In this document: positions 23,101 through 33,755 of the stretch, piece after piece
Layout of the letters: the number at the start of each line of letters is the position of its first letter
Position numbering within the stretch: position 1 is the stretch's first letter
Source of the DNA: Ectocarpus siliculosus
Taxonomy: Eukaryota > Sar > Phaeophyceae > Ectocarpales > Ectocarpaceae
NCBI GenBank assembly: GCA_000310025.1
Contig: FN649748.1
Location: 897,143-961,142 of the forward strand
Direction of reading: 5' to 3'
DNA: 64,000 nt
The notes under the pieces: generated by a model
The model's database searches: none
Told to the model about the DNA's origin: nothing
Seen by the model: only the letters and a program-made list of their open reading frames with translations
Program-made: the position numbers and the translations under genes

Positions 23101-26100
23101 CCGACAGTTATGTCCCTCTGCGCGAGCAGCGAGTGCCAAGACTCGATCACCGCCAGTTTCCTCGCCCAGCACTTGGAGGGCGCCCGCCGATCTAGGAAGC
23201 TCATCCAGGGGGATCCTCGCCCCTCAGCGGCGGCATCGGGTCGGGTAGGTGCCGGCCTGTAGTCAGGCTGTCGTGCCAGGAACATTCTGTCACGGGCAAG
23301 GAGAGAATGGAGGATATTGAGGTGAGAATTTCGACGATATTGACTATAGAGACAGGCAGAAACACAGGTAGACACAGAGACAGACACAGACGCACGCAGA
23401 GACGGACACAGTTCGACAACAGACGAACACAGACACAAGAACACAGAGGCGGACAGACAGGCAAACCATCAGACAGACTGGTTGAAGAAGAAACAGGACA
23501 GGAACAGACGCAGGAGGCAAAGACAAAGCGGCTTCGACCTCAACTATAGTATTCCACCTCAACTGCAGTTTTTCCGAAGCAACGAAAACAAGTTAGAAAA
23601 GCAAACGACTTCAGTTTGAACGCCAGATGGCGGAGTTTTCTACAGCAGGACCACCACGTCAAATGGGCGAGAGAAACACAACCCACCTTCGCGGCGAGAT
23701 GCAGCCTAGAGCGATTGCCACGCCCAGGGCCCTCGCCAACGCCTCTCCAGGGGCCAGTCCGCCGTACCCCCTCGCCCTCACTATTCGCCGCGTGGTGACC
23801 GCCTCAAGCCCCGTCGGTTCTCCCCCACCCGCGGGTTCGCCCTCTTCCGGCCCAAATACGCTCCTGAGTCGAGGGGAAAACCCACGCAGCACGCGGTTTT
23901 CGGAGGGGCGCAGCCGGGGAAGAGAGAAGGATGCCGGGAACGCGTAGCTTGTTGTGTGTCTACCAGCACGCTGCCGTGAGTTAGGAAGGGCCTGGCTTGC
24001 CTCCTATCATTTGCTGCAACGCTATCGGGAAAAATAGGAGCCGGTTGGACGTCTCATCTGCGTGTAGTATATAAAAGGGTGGGTCTGACTTGGCTCGTGG
24101 ATGAATCTGGCTGTGTGTTGGCGTCTAACAGCTCTGGCTTGTGTTGGTTCATGCAAGCGTCCCGCTAGCAGGCTGCAACATAGTTCTCCATTTACGTGCA
24201 ATGCTGTCATAGACCACGCCAAGGGCGAGTAGTGTATGCAGTGCGTTGCTCATGTCGTGGGAAAGGGATAGACCACGCCCGAGCAGCAACCACCCGTACG
24301 GACCTCAGCTCCATTGACCATCTTCGGTGTGGAAAAACCTCTCTCTCGGGTACCTGCGACTAGATTTCGTACGCGAACTCCAACAGATGCTACTACAACG
24401 CCCGCAAAAAAAAACACCTCGCAAAGTCAACTTCGCCCATCGTCAGGTAGTCGTCGAGCATCGCCAGAGCTCGAGACTCCCCGTAGCCCTCCACGCATAG
24501 ATCCAGAGCGCCGAAGGGGGCCTCGGCTTGCGCTGCCGCGGACAGAGCTTCCTGGACTTGGGGGTTACGGCTGTCGAACAGAACGAGTGGCAGGCCATAG
24601 GGGGCACAGCAGAATGAAGAGGGAAGTCGGGTAAGCGCGCGCGGGGGGGGGGGGTCTTGGTGGCCTGCGGACGGGAATTGTACACCCAATCGGATCGGAC
24701 ACATGACAGCCTTCCAGCTCGACCCCGGACCCGCCTAGAGCGCACACAAACGCTTTCACAACTACGGTATTGACTGCGAGCGGCACAGTCCGTGTGCGGG
24801 AGAAAACGCGCTACCAAGGCTGGACATCATACATTGTGTCTATTGGTATCGACCCACCTGCCAACCCCGGCGAGCACCTCCTCCAAGCTCGGAAAGCTTC
24901 CAGGGTCGATTCCGTCGGGGATCGGTGGAAGCGTCGAGGGCGCGGGGAACTCCGAACGTGCCGGTTCGTCTCCCTGGAACCGTTTTTTCTCGAAATCGCG
25001 GAAGTTCCAGGCCCCATCCGAGTCGTGCCCGTCGACGCCGGTGAGCTGTGAGGCCGACCAAGAGCGGACCTCAACACCGGCGGCGGTAGCGGGCGGCCGT
25101 CGCTTGGCGTCGCCGCCTCGGTCGAGGTGTCGCTCCGGAGCAAGAGCGGCTCGGACTCGCTCGTGTGACCGGCGCAACGCGTGCACGGGACTGTGAATTT
25201 TGTCGATAAGCACGAAAAACAAAAAAGAGACCGCACGTTTACGTTTGTACTGAGTCTGGCTTGAAGGGGGCGGTGGTCTGAATCTCTCGTCGGAACAATG
25301 TTGATTGAAACAACCATACTTCGAGATGACGTACCCGTAGGACTCAAAAACTTCGGTGTGTACGACAAGAGCACGTCCGGCATGGCGGTGCCCGCGGGCA
25401 CCACGGGTAAATCCCTCTACTGAGCAGCGTGCAAGAGGCTGATGACGAAAACCAAACAGTTCTGCGACACTCAAAGCCGTTGGCTTCTTGTTGGCAGCTG
25501 CTTTGCAAAGAAGAAGACAGGGGGGAGGAAGGTCAGTGCGGCGGCCGTGTACCGCGTTCGTTGGCAAAACAAACCTCGAGTGGAAGAAAACGTGAGATGC
25601 CCCCGCCTGCTTGACCAAGCTCCCGACTTCTTCTGCGGCATCCCCTGACCGCACGACGAGGTCGCTGCCGATGCCTCGTAGGGTTTTTCTGAGGTCTTGC
25701 ACCGCGTGGAATGCGAAGGCGGCGTCGAGACGGCTCTCTGCCGCTAGCTCCTGAGATTGTTGGCCAAAACGACGAAGAGAGATTTCGCGGGAAGGGGGAA
25801 GAGACCATGAGTTCCTCGAGAGAAAAAAAAACGAGACAGAAGTCGGTTGGCGTCGAGACGACTCTCCGCCGCTAGCTCCTGAGAGTGTTGGCCCAAGCGA
25901 AAAACGATTTTTTCACAGAGTCTTCAGTTCCTCAAGAAAAAAAAGGTTGGTATGGTTTCGAGCGTTCACGATGTGACATGAGCTGTCTACTAAGCTGGAC
26001 ACAGTGATACCCAAGCGACACAAAATGCTAACTGCTGTGGACACGCAATGCTCAGCACCGTACCAGAAAACAATTGGGAGATATCCCACGTGTTCAGAAC

Positions 26101-27596
26101 CGCCAACATTTAGTTACAGCAGTAGCTATCCGTCGCTGGGGGAAGTATCGAGCCTCGATGTATTCTTCTCCCAACGAGGGCTTGCGTCTTAATTAAACTC
26201 ATGGTCTGAAGCAAAGCTCTGATGATTGTGCGTGTGCAATGAGGAGACCCGCCAACAACCCGAACCTCGCGCAAAACAAGGTGATTCGTGTCTGCGGTAC
26301 GCCTTCCCGAGAGTGATAACTCGAGTGTTCACAAGATCTTGAAAAAAAAACGCACCGTGCATTGCCGGCTGCACACGCCAGCAGAGCACGCCCCATCACG
26401 CGCTCGTACGGGTTTGCACCTCCCTACCGTAGGGTGCACAAAACACAACAAAGCCTAGACCGCTTCTCAAAGCCCGAGTGCTCTGCGGAAAAAACAGTGA
26501 CGGCGGTGCTGGAAATGGGAGTGTTGGGATCGGCTGGTCAAGAGCTTTCATTTTCCGGAATGCATCATTTGACTCCTGGCATCCTCTGCGTCGTGGAGAC
26601 TTCGAGCTTTGTAAAATCGGTCCACGGGGGGTGGTATCTTACCCAACTTGTTATGTGCAACCGTATACGCCACCCTTCTTTCTCTCGAAATCTACCAATG
26701 ACATTGCCAACGAGGTACCAGTATCTACTACTGCTGTAGGTCTTGCCGTTGCCTGTGAAAATGGAACCTGTGCACGCAAGTCTACGACACCGCCCGCTTG
26801 TGTAGGGGGACATGGAACCCGTATTGCTGCACGAAAACGGCTGCTATAATCCTTCAAGGTGCTTGAGAACCTCCCCCCAGGGATCGACCTCTCAGCGACA
26901 GGATTGATGGGGGACCTCGCAAGCTATCTGTCGACAGGAGATTGCGGATCATGAACTGCCGTCAAGCTACTGTAAAGCAGGCCTACAGCAGTAGTTGTGG
27001 CATTGACGGTTTACTCTTGAGTGTTCAATAAATGCCAGGTACAGCAGAATTGTTCCTGGATACCTCACCATCAACGTCGAAAGGTGCGCTACTGTACAAA
27101 ACTTGAAAGCTGGACACACCTGATCATCGAAGACGTACACGGGCACAACCCCCGCCGCCCCGGCGGCGGCAACCAACGCGTCGTGGTCATGGGTCCGCAA
27201 GTCGCACGCGGTGAAGTACACCACGGCAACATCGTCAGAACCCAGCAGGGGGAGCTGCAGGACAGAGACCCTCGGCAGTGGAGGTTCCGCCCAGAAGGCC
27301 GCCATGCTTACACCCGCACGCCCGTTGTTGCGGTGATTTCTCCGCTGGGTGAGCCAGGGGCTGCTGCTTCCTAGATGGGGTGCAGCGGAGCATCGCGAGG
27401 AGCGCGTGCCACCGATGCCGCCGGAGCTCACACCGCTGGTGCTGATGCCGGTGCTTCGCGCACGCTGCGTCTCCTGCTGACGCAGCAAGGCTGTTGGGTT
27501 CAGGTCAGCGCGGTGGACAAACGCCGACTGAGGCCTGGTGGCGGCATGGGCGCACGTGAGGACACACAGCAGCGACAGCGGAGCTGCCAAGCCCAT
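17168..27596 (-). CDS. Plastid-targeted photolyase-like/alpha-beta hydrolase fusion protein
   Basis: Twelve exons join in phase to about 867 codons: 27596-27120, 25750-25575, 25190-24858, 24570-24418, 23863-23687, 23256-23084, 21275-20840, 20004-19934, 19427-19228, 18561-18373, 17768-17650 and 17267-17168. All introns are GT-AG. Residues 1-19 form a signal peptide, followed by QSAF, a plastid-type bipartite signal. Residues about 115-330 match the N-terminal Rossmann domain of photolyases/cryptochromes (VYFTACDLRTHDHDAL, then SASQLTG). Residues 330-496 keep only part of the FAD domain (IALGCISPR, SWHSLLAQRD), so classical photolyase activity is doubtful. From about 500 comes a hydrolase: LLVHGFGASSDQW, nucleophile elbow GNSIGG (Ser639), acid in VKDPLND (Asp806) and GGHCPHHE (His834), resembling pheophytinase-type enzymes. 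A Ser run encoded by a GAA/TTC repeat interrupts it. The same order of domains is known in plants (Arabidopsis At4g25290, from memory). The substrate is unknown. Confidence 0.88.
20339..20440. repeat. Tandem duplication of 50 bp in an intron
   Basis: TAGCCACACAA and CCATGATAGTCTGATCCTGT occur twice about 50 bases apart, inside intron 7 of the photolyase/hydrolase gene. No functional hint. Confidence 0.75.
21694..22023. mobile_element. Foldback element in intron 6
   Basis: The left arm (CACCACTTCGAGCGTGTGCT, GTGACAGTTGTGTTGGGCAT) recurs inverted on the right, and the arms meet near 21860. The arms are about 150 bp and somewhat diverged. Open frames on both strands are mirror images because of the palindrome and are not genes. 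It looks like a MITE-type foldback insertion in intron 6 of the photolyase/hydrolase gene. Confidence 0.75.
22345..22562 (+). repeat. Dispersed repeat, two direct copies
   Basis: About 22350-22440 and 22463-22562 share GATGCCGTAG/CATGCCGTAG, CATTGACCTCGCATCCC, AAGCCGGGACGG and ACCAGGCT. A third copy lies at 47036-47145. Each is preceded or followed by a G-run. The family is unknown; the copies lie in intron 6 of the photolyase/hydrolase gene. Confidence 0.7.
23330..23480 (+). repeat. CAGACA-rich low-complexity tract
   Basis: Imperfect short repeats of ACAGACACAGA and CACAGAGACGGACA in intron 5 of the photolyase/hydrolase gene. The frames across it are low-complexity artefacts. Confidence 0.65.
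25721..25950 (-). repeat. Tandem duplication of an exon edge and its splice acceptor
   Basis: The 5' end of exon 2 of the photolyase/hydrolase gene (minus, GAGCTAGCGGCAGAGAGCCG) and the intron before it are duplicated at about 25849-25950. The second copy keeps a CTCAG acceptor and GAGCTAGCGGCGGAGAGTCG. The upstream copy could act as an alternative acceptor, but reading through it would add intron sequence. Confidence 0.75.
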
Positions 27597-28136
27597 CGTG
27601 TGCTGCCTTTGTACTCACCTCTACCATGATCATGAGAGCATGAGACAGCAGCCTGAGAATGCGGCGGAACTCGACATGCAGGCACTGTCGTTCTCTCATC
27701 CCCCTTGGTTTTTTCGCCGCTTTTCGGGGCTTTCGCTTGTCTGACAACACCCACCGCGCCCCCCATCCCGCTCCAGGCGATCCCACCTCTGCCCACACCC
27801 CGTAGTCGCCCTGCTCCCTGCATCGCTAGAAAAATCGGAAACAGAGAGGCATTACGTGTACTGTGTAGTCTAAGATTACGCGTGGGGGGATCTCTTGACG
27901 GTACATTTAGATCTACATACAGCAGAGACAAGTCTGTATGCTTTACAGTATCGACTGCCTCAGTCTTTGTGGGACGACAAACAAACCTCGATCACAAGCG
28001 TATTAATTACAAACGTAGGTTGGGTTCAAACAAGCACGACCATCAGCGTGTTTTCCGATGATGTGACCAAATGGAAAGTAGGAGTATGTCAGATGTCTAC
28101 CTGTATACACAACATCTAACCTGCGGTCCCACAGGT
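27597..28136. other. Upstream region of the photolyase/hydrolase gene
   Basis: Holds the presumed promoter and 5' UTR of the minus-strand gene. I saw no convincing TATA box or other named motif. Confidence 0.35.
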
Positions 28137-28385
28137 CTTGTTGTTGTTGTTGTTGTTGTTGTTGTCTTCATATTAAAAAAAACCGTTCTGATCTCTCTCT
28201 ACCCACCTTCGTATGTCCGTACTGATCCAACACTGGACGCGGTCGATTCCCGTGGTCACAGGTTAACTTACCCTAAAAAGGTACACTCAAATAAACTGGC
28301 CCCGAGGGGTCCGCAAGTCAATAGAAATCAACGACAGATATTCTGGAATCCTCCACTCCCTCTTCGCGCTATGCGAGGTATCAAC
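28137..28385 (-). mobile_element. LINE 3' tail copy
   Basis: From a (TTG)n run it contains, inverted, the blocks of the LINE 3' end at 4310-4525: TCTCTCTACCCA, CGATTCCCGTGGTCACAGG, the GGCCCCGAGGGGTCCGC hairpin region, ATCAACGACAGAT and CGCTATGCGAGGTA. A weaker partial copy lies near 28780-28855. Confidence 0.65.
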
Positions 28386-30615
28386 TGAGACTAGAGGTCA
28401 CAGGTCTGCACCACATTGAATTTGCTTCACCTGCCCTTCGCTTTGTAAGAGCGGGAAAAAAAAAAAATTGCACCCCGCTTACAAAATTTTCACTCTGCGC
28501 GTTCATTCCCAAAGGAACCATATTGTCGCTACGCCATTGTTGATGTCCGGAAGGCGGCATCGGCACAACAACAAGAAGGAGTGCGTGATGGCTGCTGAGA
28601 CGAACCCTCGAACTGGCACATTTGGGTATATGCCACATTTGGGTATTGTCAGCCCCGAAGTCGACATCCTGATTCGACTCGTGAGACGAAACCTTCGACC
28701 TATTGTAGGCTGTTGTGTGCCGAATGTAGAACAGCCGCCTCTTATTCTTCACACCATAGATACCGTCAGTCTTTGTTTGTCGTTGTTGTTGTTATTTTGT
28801 TCACATGGAAGAACGCTCTGATTTCTTCCCATCCGTATTGTAGTCCAACTGACGCGCGGACTATTTTCTTGATCACATGCACATATTGTAACCGCAATTC
28901 CCGAAACTCGTCTGAAGGTCACAACCGATAATAACGTCCAGGAACAAGAGGGCGTGGAATAAAATTACCCCCAGTGGAGAGACATCCGTACTTGATCAAG
29001 AAAACGCTGTTTCCCACGCCCATACGACGATACCGCCCACAGGCCCACAGGTTTATACTTTCAACTCGATCTACCTTATACGCCAAGGCGGTAAAAATGT
29101 GATCCCGGTGGCCGTGCCGCCCATGGGAGGGCGGCCGCCAACTCTACGTAAGAATGATGACAGAAATGATTTTTCGTCGAGAGAGGCCCTTGCCACCTTT
29201 GGCAAAGTGGGAAGGAACGATTCGCCATCGGTGATCGATCCTTTGGGGAAAATGGTCCTTCCTCTCGAGGGCGGGTGGTCAATGTGGCGTACTCGCTGAG
29301 GCCTGCACAATATGATTGCGCCCCCCCGCCTCCCTATTGGAAAGCTGTGATATTTTAGTATTATTTGACCTGTTGCCCTCGTCGTCGCCGTTGATGGAAA
29401 ACAAATGACCCACATCACCTCCGCCTCCTCTCGAGAGAACCAAGGGGCTCGTTGAGGCACCTCTAAGGTCCACACCAACCTCGCCCTACTTCTTCGTCCA
29501 CATTGATCCGTCATAGTCTGGCCGTCCGCCCCATTGGAAGGGCGACGGGCCACATCCTTGTCCCTAGCTCATGGTGTACACTGAACGCAACGCTTGCTGC
29601 CAAACTAACCCTAACACAACGACTCGCTGCAAAATTCCGAAACGTTTTCACAGGACACGATCGCACGGAAAATCATTTCAACGCCAAGCCGTATCTACCA
29701 AGCTTCTCCTTGTGCACGCTGCAGGCATACTCATACAAGAGCATATCTAACCACACGTACTGCCTCAAAACTGGATCTGCCGTTGCTACGGCCAGCACAG
29801 CCTTTTTCTCAGTCGATTTGTTGGAGCCGCCTTCGCCAAAGAAGCTGAAGCGACAGTCCAATTATAGTCAGGCATCTGCAAGGTGTGGTCGAACAGCATC
29901 ATGCTACTCTGTAAATGCTCCAAAATCCCAACAGCGGAATACTTCGATCTCAGCGGCTCCTCAACTGGCTGGAGAAGTTGCGGTATCCACGCACTCTGCC
30001 ACTCGTTGTGCATCGTAGTGGTTGTTCCAATCGGCTTGTTTCCCGGGTATGCAGCAGGCGCTCGAAGTACAATTTAGCCTTGTACCAAGCAGGGGCGTCA
30101 ACCTCTTCAGCATTTATCTCCTGTTTATCTACAACACCTAGCGCGAACTGTAGAAGGGCATATGCTGGGCGAAGTCATAGATGTCACCGTCTTCCGGCTT
30201 GTGAATGTTCGACGCGCACAATTGGTCACGGCTACCTCCGCTGCACCAGAAGAAGGCCGAAACGAGTCGAGCAATGGGGCTGTCGACAACAAAAAAAGGA
30301 ATTTCCGGTGCGGCCGGGGTTCAAGTCGAAGTGGAGTTCACGCGACGCACGGTAGACACGAAGAAAATAATCAAGTTTCATCCAGAATAAAAAGCGCGCG
30401 CGTTTCTCTTGCCTGTAATCGATCGACATACTCGTGGCAAACGCACGGACCGTGTTGGCCCTTCTTTCGAACAAGTTTCGGAAAAATTGAGCGTATACAG
30501 TACAGTGTCCCAGCAGAACAAGAAATCCTGCGGGAAACTCACTGTCGCATCATGGTGAACCATTTGCACCCTTGAAGAGCGGTCGCCCGCAGACCCTCGG
30601 TGTACCCCCCCGCGA
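28386..30615. other. No gene recognised
   Basis: Open frames at 29071-29553 (minus) and 29503-30018 (plus) are longer than average but have no recognisable domain, and no exon chain could be built. The region may be decayed repeats. Confidence 0.3.
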
Positions 30616-30792
30616 TCAGCGGCGGCCTGTTGCCCAGAAGATTTTGTAGTGCTTCATCACCATGTGAGTACCAGCCAGCGTTGAACACCACAAGTAAGTG
30701 CCGTCTGGAAGATCACCGCCCACATTAGTTGGTGTAGCGAACGTACCCAAGGCAAGAGTTGCCAGACACAGGCAAACGAGTAGGCTCTGCAT
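30616..30792 (-). CDS. Small putative secreted protein
   Basis: Single frame of 58 codons starting at the ATG at 30792. It opens with a good signal peptide (MQSLLVCLCLATLALGTFAT), followed by a short hydrophilic stretch with one Cys and an Arg-rich end. No family is recognised. It may be the first exon of a longer gene or chance; a longer upstream start at 30861 would bury the signal peptide. Confidence 0.3.
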   Translation of the reverse strand: MQSLLVCLCLATLALGTFATPTNVGGDLPDGTYLWCSTLAGTHMVMKHYKIFWATGRR

Positions 30793-31505
30793 CTCGGCAC
30801 AACGGACCCCCTGAAAGGTTGAGATGAAGGGTGAACACGCGTTGCAGACGAGGCAAGGCAAAAAAAAAGTTGGGACCGGGTCACTACCGCATGCATAAAC
30901 TATCTGCCATCCTGGTTGGGTGCAGCTTCATCAGAGAGAGACTGTAGATGCCGAAAGCGAAGACAAGGCTGCCTCAACACCTTATATCCATTTACGAATG
31001 AGAGACATGACGTGAGGGAGGCAAGAAGAGCCTTGCTGCTTGTTACGCCCACCATATGCATTCATGTCCATCCTGTTTCTATGTTCATACTCACAGGATG
31101 TAGCAGGACACGTTTGCCTTGATATTGAAATAAATGTGCTTCACATTGCTACTCACAGTGTTGTCGTCTAAGTTGACGGTTGACTCAAGGGTGCCCGAAA
31201 ATATTTTTCCGACACCTACTATGTACAACGTACCCATTTTCCTATGTGCGAGGATTTTTTGTTGGGGGCCCTCCAAAACGCCATATTTTTTCCTACATAA
31301 ACCATGATATACAAATCCCAATATTACAGGGGGCACCGTATGGCCTACGGAAGTCCTTGGGCATGTGCGTGCCCCCTAGCCTGTGCACTGCGAGTGTGGT
31401 GCGCCCTCGCGGGCCTGTACGCTGTGCTGTGTTCCAGGGAAAGCATGATGAGCACGCCCTCAGGGGGGGGCGTAGGCCTAGGCCAGGCGCATTTATGGAG
31501 CGATC
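30793..31505. other. No gene recognised
   Basis: Short frames only. An AT-rich segment at 31080-31290 lacks any repeat I can recognise. Confidence 0.3.
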
Positions 31506-31763
31506 ATGTACAAAGAGAAGCGGCGGCGACGGTGGTGTCGAGTCGACTTGCTCCTGTGGGCGAGGATTCGGCGATGGTTCCCGCCAGGCGGGGCCCTAGC
31601 GGCGAGAGGCGTTCCCGCAGTATTTGTCGATTGGAAGGTCGAGTGCCCCCGCTGCTGCTTGAGGGTTGGCGCGAAAGCCCTGCTGCAACACATCGCCGGA
31701 CATATCCTTGAGAAAGAGGTACGTACGTGTCCACGTGCGGTGTGTTCAGTGCTTTACAAGTGA
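31506..31763 (+). CDS. ORF with C2H2 zinc-finger-like motif
   Basis: An 85-codon frame whose C-terminal half reads CPRC-(11 residues)-H-x3-H, within VECPRCC and LLQHIAGHIL. This spacing is typical of a zinc finger and is also common in transposon proteins. The N-terminal half is Arg/Trp-rich and not informative. Probably an exon or a decayed transposon remnant. Confidence 0.3.
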   Translation: MYKEKRRRRWCRVDLLLWARIRRWFPPGGALAARGVPAVFVDWKVECPRCCLRVGAKALLQHIAGHILEKEVRTCPRAVCSVLYK

Positions 31764-31944
31764 GCAATCCAAGGCATTTTCACAGTAGAACGTGTGTTTT
31801 TGTAACATGATGTCATGTGGACGACGTGCACGCCAACGTTGATCTTGATACGTCCACGAAAATCCAATGATTCAACTGATTTCAACATCTTTCCTTTCCT
31901 CTTCAAATGAATGCTCGTGTCTCGACGTTGTTGTTGCTTGCTAA

Positions 31945-32085
31945 ATGAAGGAACTCCGAAAGGGTGACACGTGCGGCTCCTGTGGAGAGGGCCGCTGCAA
32001 GACGTGCGTTGTGACGTCCGGCGGCAAATTCTCGATATGTGGCTTTGCTTTCCAACTTCACTCATTGGATCGTGCGAGAGTGTGA
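31945..32085 (+). CDS. Small cysteine-rich ORF
   Basis: A 46-codon frame starting MKELRKGDTCGSCGEG and continuing CKTC, giving the metal-site spacing C-x2-C-x4-C-x2-C. No family is recognised and there is no expression evidence. It may be an exon or an accident of composition. Confidence 0.2.
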   Translation: MKELRKGDTCGSCGEGRCKTCVVTSGGKFSICGFAFQLHSLDRARV

Positions 32086-32289
32086 AGTTGGAGAAAAAAT
32101 CTGTCGAGAGTGCACCCGATCCCACGATTGAAGTTGCAGAGGAAAGCAATCGAGAGTGAAGCCCAGAGATCGAGCCCAACTCAAAAGTGGAAGCGCCCAG
32201 GGGATTTCGGCGGTCGTTGTAGAATACGATGTGGATCCAAATAAATATTTATTGCAGCCATGCGTACCTTTCTTTACGGAGCCTTGGTT

Positions 32290-32601
32290 ACACATCGATA
32301 GTAACTCTTTAGGACTAACCGATGTTGAACGTAGCAAGGCTAGGTTCTTCACGCGAGCAAGGCTAGGTTGCTCACCCCACATCTACCCTAACCCTAACCC
32401 TACCCCTACCCCTAACCCTAACCCTCACCCACAGCCAAAGCACGGCCTCGCGGCCGCGAACTGGGCGGCACGCGGCTGCGCCGCGTGCTCGGAATGCGGA
32501 ACGGGTAGAGCGCTCGGGAGAGGAATCGGCCGCCAGAACCAAGGCAGAACAACGCCCGACCAATCAGAACGCGTTAGTCCTAAAGATCTACTATCAATGT
32601 G
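32290..32601. mobile_element. MITE-like element carrying telomere-like repeats
   Basis: The left end (CACATCGATAGTAACTCTTT, AGGACTAAC) and the inverted right end (CACATTGATAGTAGATCTTT, AGGACTAAC) form about 28-bp imperfect terminal inverted repeats. Inside, 32387-32430 is a CCCTAA run mixed with CCCTACCC, and a CGCGGC-rich stretch follows. No frame of interest and no clear target duplication. Confidence 0.65.
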
Positions 32602-33755
32602 AAAACACTATACTCTCTTTACGGCTCGCCGAGGGGCATGCTTCTGAATGTACGGCGCATCATACCGCGAGACGCCATGGTCATAAGTTGGGCTATCTTC
32701 TCTTTCACGCTGTTGGTGCAGAAGAAACGTTCCTTTCTTCCCCTATCTCGTCAAATGTCCCTCATATATCCAAATCTCGATGCTGCCATGTGCATGCTTG
32801 TCTCGCTACACAACGTTCTTCGGACCATTTCCTTCCTTTCGGCCCGCATTTTGGATCTTCTAGGCATGCATATGTGGGCCGCGTTTCCGTGCGGAGTGTG
32901 CGGACCGCGTGTAATTGAGGTGCGGGCCGCATTCATGATGATGAACACCACCCCCTCTCTGTATCAAATGACGCCGCCACAACTCATGGCGCCCCCAAAA
33001 CTCAACAATGCTGCTGCTGCTGCTGTGTGGTAAATGAGCCAATGTTATAACAACATCTAGCAACGGCACGAGCCTGCAGGTACTATTTTTTTCTCAAAAA
33101 AGAAAACTATGCCACGCCTCCCATTCTTGTTCCCCGTGCCACGCGCCACGCGCCCACGCGCCCACGCGCCCACGCGCCCACAGCTGTGATTGTTGTGCAC
33201 ACAACCACCACAGAGCAACTGGCGCATGCGTACCCACAGCGGGGATCAAGACTCTCGATGCCCATGGGAACACACCACGCGCACAGAAGTCCTCTCGCTC
33301 AACTCTGGCAGCGGTAAAATTTGTACTATCGTCTCCTAAAAACCGAAAATTGCTTAATTACTTGAGATTGTGTGGATTAATTAAATTTGCCAGAGCAGTG
33401 GCAAGTGTGAGAGGATTCGTAGAAGAAGAACTGTTCCTCCGTGCACGATTTCGCTCATACAGAAGCCGGGCTGCACTGACTGACGTGTGGGCCGCGTGTT
33501 GTGTGTGCTAGGGGACGGACTTCTGTCCGTGAGCTTACCCGCCTTGAGTTCGGTTCCCTCAACTTTGGCGATTTTTGCACATGGCCAAAGAGCGTCGACC
33601 GCAAGGCGCTTGCGTCCGAAATAATTGACCCTGCCTCCATATATATATAATATGTACTCCCCAAACCCAAAAACAATAATAATTAAATCAAGCACCCCCC
33701 ATATAATATACCATTATTATTTCAATTCCGAAAAATTTTAAATCGAAAAGTCAAG
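32602..33755. other. No gene recognised, minisatellite inside
   Basis: A 144-codon plus frame (32599-33033) has hydrophobic stretches and a terminal poly-Ala but no known domain. About five CCCACGCGCC units are repeated in tandem at 33137-33182. An AT-rich stretch precedes the inverted-repeat element at 33756. Confidence 0.35.

Noticed and set aside
23307-23549. Gln/Arg-rich open frame
   Set aside because: It is a translation of a CAGACA low-complexity tract inside an intron.
25290-25404. Extra exon of the photolyase gene
   Set aside because: Exons 25750-25575 and 25190-24858 join in phase without it, and the translation does not resemble a photolyase.
32387-32430. Chromosome end or fusion point
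   Set aside because: The CCCTAA run is short, degenerate and enclosed in inverted repeats, with genes on both sides.
32599-33033. 144-codon frame as a gene
   Set aside because: No domain or splice partners, and it ends in a GCT repeat giving poly-Ala.
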